Shown here: positions 30,670 to 32,502 of the stretch, piece after piece
How the letters are laid out: every line of letters begins with the position of its first letter
Numbering within the stretch: the stretch's first letter is position 1
IMG/VR virus record: IMGVR_UViG_3300027861_000124
Coordinates: 1-32,502 of that record
Strand: one strand, 5' to 3'
Source: a virus
DNA length: 32,502 bases
Notes under the pieces: generated by a model
The model's input: only the letters and a program-made list of their open reading frames with translations
Database searches by the model: none
What the model was told of the DNA's origin: nothing
Translations under genes and position numbers: made by a program

Positions 30670-32502
30670 ATGCCTAGATATAAAGTAATTATAAACGGCG
30701 ATGTAGGGTTTAAAAATGTTAAAGAGGAAAATATAGAAATCTTTTTAGCTAAATACCCAGGCGCGGTACTCGTTGAAGAAACACCCCCTACTGAAAATTT
30801 TCAGAACGGAGATGCGGAGACCGATGCGTCTGTAACTCCGGAGACAAGTCAAGCATCAAATGGGGATTCCAACTCGGAAGATGGTTCATTGGAGGAACAA
30901 AAGCAAGATAGCACCTCAAAAATCTCTAAAACGAGAGTTATAAATTTCAAAGGAGGCAAACAAGTTAGGGAAGATGTATATTTAGCCGACTTTGCGGGAA
31001 CGAAAAGCTCTAATGGCCAATTGTATCCCGTAACTTTTGATGAGTACGCTAAGCTGTATAATACCACGCCTATAGAGATAACAGAGCAAACATTACCAAG
31101 CCCTGAGGCTGCGAGTTTAAACAAAGCACTAGATTCGGTAAACTCAAAAACGCCGGAAGCTAAAAATGAAATTGCTAAGGATTATTTTAATTTAACAGAG
31201 GGAGCTTTTGGAACAAATGAATATGCTCCATTAATGCCTGAATATGCTGCCGTAAAAAATAAAGAGGGCAAGCTAGTTCCAATAGGAGAATCAGCTGTCG
31301 GTAGAGAATACACTATAGATAAAAGCGGGTTTAGCAACAAAAGAATATACACTAATTCATACGAGGAGGACTTAAAAAATTACTTAGGTGAAGAAAAATA
31401 TAATGCCTGGGTTGAAGTGCAAGAAAAAGCTAGCTTATCTAACGAAGCTTTAACCCCTGAAAATATAAATAAGTATTTAGATTTGTCTAAGGTAAGCCAA
31501 AATACAATTACTGATGTAGTCACCAAGCAAAGAAAAGAGGCAGCTTCTAACTACATGATAAACAATAACGTTCCTGAAAACGAACAATTTAAAATGGTTG
31601 CTGAGCTTGAAGGCAATCAAGAAGCCTTAGAAATAGTGCAAAAAAGCAGGAGAGAAGACGCTGCTAGAAAAAAAGACAACGCTGATTTTGAAGCCACTTT
31701 TGGGCGTCCATTAACTTCTAAAGAAACTATACAAGGCAGGACATATATTCCTTATAATGAGGAGGCTTCAGAAGAACGCTTAAACAACGCGTTAAAAGAA
31801 TACCAAGCAAGTTCGGAAGCGGAAATACAAGAAAGGTACAAGAAGCTAGACCAAGATCTTAATGATTATTCTGAACAAGGCGCAGCGCCATTAGAAGAGA
31901 TTCAAGCAGATTACGATTACTTACTTAATAATATTGAGGCAAATTTTAATAACACAGACGACCCAGAGTATAAGCGACTATTGCAAGATCAATACGCTAA
32001 AACCTTCAAAGAGGGTAATGCGGCAATGTCCGCTAAATGGAATGAACTAGACCAGCAAAGACAATCAATGATTGCTGAATCTGATAGAATAACAAAAAGA
32101 GCAGGGCAATTAAGTAAATTTAAAATAGCACAAGAAGCAGCATATAAAACCTATGAGCTTGACGATAGAATGGCTATGGTTATGGAGAATTCTTTTTTAG
32201 GTAGTGGCGCTATGTTAGCCGCTTCCACTAAAAAGTTTTTATTAGGAGACGTACCTATCGCCATCGCTAGAGCTTATGCTCCTGATGATATTAGCGCTGA
32301 CTTAGTTGAGCAAAAAATACTTGAATCACAATGGTATGGGGATCTTGTTGCGGATAAAGGAGCCGCTATAGATTACAACCAAAGAATACAATCTAGGAAC
32401 GAAGAAAAGTTGTTTAGACCGTCGTTAGACAATAAAGGATTAAGTACCTCTGATTATTTAGGCATGACGCTTGTAGATAATTCGCCATCTATATTAGTTG
32501 CT
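30670..32502 (+). CDS. Start of a very large virion protein, runs off the window
   Basis: Open from the ATG at 30670 to the last base of the window, 611 codons with no stop, so the gene is truncated by the window edge. It starts M-P-R-Y-K-V-I-I-N-G-D-V-G-F and I-F-L-A-K-Y-P-G-A, a small domain that opens many giant internal proteins of marine phages. It continues with an acidic linker (about 40-90), a mixed domain (R-V-I-N-F-K-G-G-K-Q, Y-L-A-D-F-A-G), and then long charged helices (about 270-480). No catalytic domain has appeared by residue 611. A lysozyme, protease or RNA polymerase domain further on is possible but unseen. Confidence 0.65.
   Translation, partial: MPRYKVIINGDVGFKNVKEENIEIFLAKYPGAVLVEETPPTENFQNGDAETDASVTPETSQASNGDSNSEDGSLEEQKQDSTSKISKTRVINFKGGKQVREDVYLADFAGTKSSNGQLYPVTFDEYAKLYNTTPIEITEQTLPSPEAASLNKALDSVNSKTPEAKNEIAKDYFNLTEGAFGTNEYAPLMPEYAAVKNKEGKLVPIGESAVGREYTIDKSGFSNKRIYTNSYEEDLKNYLGEEKYNAWVEVQEKASLSNEALTPENINKYLDLSKVSQNTITDVVTKQRKEAASNYMINNNVPENEQFKMVAELEGNQEALEIVQKSRREDAARKKDNADFEATFGRPLTSKETIQGRTYIPYNEEASEERLNNALKEYQASSEAEIQERYKKLDQDLNDYSEQGAAPLEEIQADYDYLLNNIEANFNNTDDPEYKRLLQDQYAKTFKEGNAAMSAKWNELDQQRQSMIAESDRITKRAGQLSKFKIAQEAAYKTYELDDRMAMVMENSFLGSGAMLAASTKKFLLGDVPIAIARAYAPDDISADLVEQKILESQWYGDLVADKGAAIDYNQRIQSRNEEKLFRPSLDNKGLSTSDYLGMTLVDNSPSILVA

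Overview
The window reads as one continuous late-gene region of a tailed, probably short-tailed (podovirus-type) bacteriophage. Every credible gene lies on the + strand, and most are packed end to end with 1-60 nt overlaps or very short gaps. The likely host is a member of the Bacteroidota, perhaps marine Flavobacteriia. The DNA is AT-rich, ATA and AGA codons dominate, and most starts are preceded by an A/T-rich leader of the type (A/T)TAAAA...ATG with no Shine-Dalgarno sequence. That is the initiation style of flavobacteria and their phages. Family assignments rest on recognised sequence patterns, not on database searches.

Layout: (1) 1-423 is a non-coding leader with a GC-rich repeat patch and a structured element just before the first gene. 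(2) 424-5975 holds host-recognition and lysis genes: a small basic protein, a fiber with YadA-head-type repeats, a 3TM-type holin, two small proteins, a 917-aa modular fiber with tandem binding modules and a LamG-like end, and a small partner protein. (3) 6045-8333 carries a phage GroEL, a GroES and a winged-helix protein. (4) 8341-12259 is a run of small genes. Four of them share an S-P-x-K/R motif, one is a HExxH zincin, and one is a second protein with a possible GroES-like fold; the run ends in a likely small terminase. (5) 12259-19589 is the packaging and head module: large terminase, portal, scaffold-like acidic protein and major capsid protein, closed by a strong terminator. (6) 19723-26871 holds a conserved structural protein and the tail-connector genes, ending in a 1516-aa tail hub or stabilisation-like protein. 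(7) 26900-32502 holds a beta-rich virion protein, a small virion protein, two internal or ejection-like proteins and the start of a very large virion protein that runs off the window.

The least expected features are these. A structured non-coding element occurs three times, each copy 20-31 nt upstream of a start codon; it has a near-identical 13-nt core and conserved, partly covarying stem pairing. A viral groEL-groES pair appears in the reverse of the bacterial order, with a changed substrate groove and a GroES lacking the roof hairpin. Nine copies of an S-P-x-K/R motif are spread over four neighbouring proteins. Three small genes were called by eye or had their starts moved: 2730-2879, 10809-10949, and the trimmed starts at 8341 and 9862.
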